Shown here: positions 62,789 through 64,000 of the stretch, one piece after another
Position numbering within the stretch: the stretch's first letter is position 1
How the letters are laid out: every line of letters starts with the position of its first letter
Assembly (NCBI RefSeq): GCF_900176605.1
Contig: NZ_FXLP01000004.1
Span: forward strand, 558,001 to 622,000
Source: Peptoniphilus vaginalis
Lineage (GTDB): Bacteria; Bacillota; Clostridia; Tissierellales; Peptoniphilaceae
Direction: 5' to 3'
Length of the DNA: 64,000 nucleotides
Position numbers and translations under genes: made by a program
Notes under the pieces: model-generated
What the model was told of the DNA's origin: nothing
Database searches by the model: none
Seen by the model: only the letters and a program-made list of their open reading frames with translations

Positions 62789-64000
62789 TTATTTTCGTGA
62801 GAAGGAGTTTCGTTTATAAAATTCTTTTTTCAATGCTTCTGCTACTAAGGCATAGACAAAGGAGATTAAAAACATTGCAAGTAGGGCCTTGATAGGAAGG
62901 TCAACTAAACCAAGATAGGAGTTAATTGGACTGTAAATTATTCCAACCAAGAGGATGCTGACACATACAATAGCAAGGATTAACTTTTTGGAAGGTTTGC
63001 TTTTAAAAATTGGTCTTGCAGTCCTGACGATTAACATAACAACCATAGCTGAGATAACAGATTCTAACATCCAACCTGTTTGGAAGTAACTTTCCCTTGC
63101 CTTGAAAATAAAAATTAAAACAAAGAAGGTCACATAGTCAAATAGGGAGGATATTATTCCGAAGATAATCATAAACCTCTTGATGAATTTCATATCCCAC
63201 TTAACAGGATTTTTCAACCAGTCCTCATCAACAGAGTCCGATGCAATTTGCAAGGAAGGGAAGTCAGTTAACAAGTTTGTAAGAAGGATTTGCTTGGGCA
63301 AGAGGGGCAAAAACTTTAAAAAGAGACTTGCACCTGCCATAGAAAACATATTTCCAAAGTTGGCACTTGTAGCAACAAAGATATACTTCAAGGTGTTGAT
63401 GAAGGTCCTTCTTCCTTCCTTAATGCCCGATAAGAGGACAGCAAGATTGTTTTGCAAAAGAACAATTGAAGCAGCATTCTTTGCTGTGTCGGCAGCTGTG
63501 TCAACAGATATGCCCACGTCAGCAACTTTGATGGCAGGAGCATCATTGATGCCATCTCCCATATAGCCAACAATTTCTCCAGCTTCCTTATAAGCCATGA
63601 TGATTTTTTCCTTTTGGTTAGGACTTATTTCAGCAAATATATCAATATCTAAAACTTTTTTGTTAAGTTGACTTAGGGAGTAAGAACTTAAATCTTCTCC
63701 AAGCAAAATTTTTTCAGGATTAAGTCCAATTTGACTGCCAATATTTTTTGCAATCTCTTGGTTATCTCCAGTTATCATCTTTAAGGCAACGCCAAGCTTA
63801 TTCATTTGGCTAACAACATCCCTTATATCTTCCTTTAATGGGTCCATAAAAAGCAAGAAACCCTTGAAGATCATATCTTGTGCAGTTTCTTTTTCAAGGT
63901 CGCAAGAATCATCTAAAAATTTGTAGGAAAGACCTAAGACCCTATAGCCTTGACTTGAATACTTATTAAAAGAATTTTTTAAACTAGGTATGATAGCATC
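62789..64000 (-). CDS. MgtA-like P-type ATPase, C-terminal part (5' partial)
   Basis: 403 residues are visible; the frame is open to the window edge, so the start, actuator and DKTGT site lie outside. Visible: end of the nucleotide domain (SSQGYRVLGLSYKFL), MITGDNQEIAKNI, MGDGINDAPAIKVADVGISV, the helix 5-6 region NFGNMFSMAGASLFLKFLPL, TNLLTDFPSLQIASDSVD, and four to six C-terminal membrane helices. The LLTDFP segment and short C-terminal block fit magnesium-importing MgtA/MgtB ATPases. Ends in a terminator. Confidence 0.85.
   Translation of the reverse strand, partial: DAIIPSLKNSFNKYSSQGYRVLGLSYKFLDDSCDLEKETAQDMIFKGFLLFMDPLKEDIRDVVSQMNKLGVALKMITGDNQEIAKNIGSQIGLNPEKILLGEDLSSYSLSQLNKKVLDIDIFAEISPNQKEKIIMAYKEAGEIVGYMGDGINDAPAIKVADVGISVDTAADTAKNAASIVLLQNNLAVLLSGIKEGRRTFINTLKYIFVATSANFGNMFSMAGASLFLKFLPLLPKQILLTNLLTDFPSLQIASDSVDEDWLKNPVKWDMKFIKRFMIIFGIISSLFDYVTFFVLIFIFKARESYFQTGWMLESVISAMVVMLIVRTARPIFKSKPSKKLILAIVCVSILLVGIIYSPINSYLGLVDLPIKALLAMFLISFVYALVAEALKKEFYKRNSFSRK

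Overview
The window is 64 kb of low-GC, AT-rich bacterial DNA. It uses GGAGG-type ribosome sites, TTG and GTG starts, TTGACA/TATAAT promoters and U-run hairpin terminators. Gene content (DUF4364, a 3D-domain protein, Hsp33, PhoPR-type Pst control, B12-independent diol metabolism) fits an anaerobic Firmicute. The Peptoniphilaceae (Anaerococcus, Peptoniphilus) are my best guess, but no rRNA gene is present to confirm this.

Positions 1-8849 hold housekeeping and envelope genes: the end of a 3D-domain cell-wall protein, a HAAS-type membrane protein, a glutaredoxin, a coiled-coil protein and a hydrolase, followed by a tight run of a membrane-anchored MurF-like ligase, ddl, rnr and smpB. A complete IS3-family (IS150-like) element, 8944-10411, splits the smpB terminator and has made a 3-bp CTC duplication. 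Next come a YhfC-type membrane protease with a lipoprotein under a striking 30-bp palindromic operator, and an ABC exporter whose permease carries a coiled coil of about 500 residues.

Positions 16.4-20.0 kb hold a nadA-nadB-nadC-niaR operon. After two small genes and a copper-amine-oxidase-N secreted protein comes a complete pstSCAB-phoU-response regulator-kinase operon (22.2-28.8 kb) with Pho-box-like repeats. Positions 29.2-36.9 kb carry a DUF6110 protein with an unusual P1B-type ATPase, a DUF4364 protein, a hpt-CPBP protease-sirtuin-methyltransferase-hslO cluster and a Fic protein. An ECF S component follows on the minus strand.

The centrepiece is 37.7-56.6 kb, a bacterial microcompartment locus. 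Its enzyme is a B12-independent glycyl-radical glycerol/1,2-propanediol dehydratase, identified by H164, H281, C433, E435 and D447, which fall at the same numbers as in the Clostridium butyricum glycerol dehydratase. The locus encodes the activating enzyme, PduB, PduJ, PduN, an extended BMC-H and a PduT-like shell protein, two CoA-acylating aldehyde dehydrogenases, PduQ, PduL, EutJ, a PduM-like protein, a metK, a novel membrane protein and a degenerate PocR-type sensor/regulator pair. The inferred pathway is diol to aldehyde, then to acyl-CoA and acyl phosphate, with the alcohol as NADH sink. A divergent operon joins pduT to a TPR/nucleotidyltransferase-like DUF4037 protein and a DUF4125 protein whose roles are unknown.

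Positions 56.7-62.5 kb carry the minus-strand threonine pathway lysC-asd-hom-thrCB, with ThrC and ThrB fused, behind a perfect consensus promoter. The window ends inside an MgtA-like P-type ATPase.
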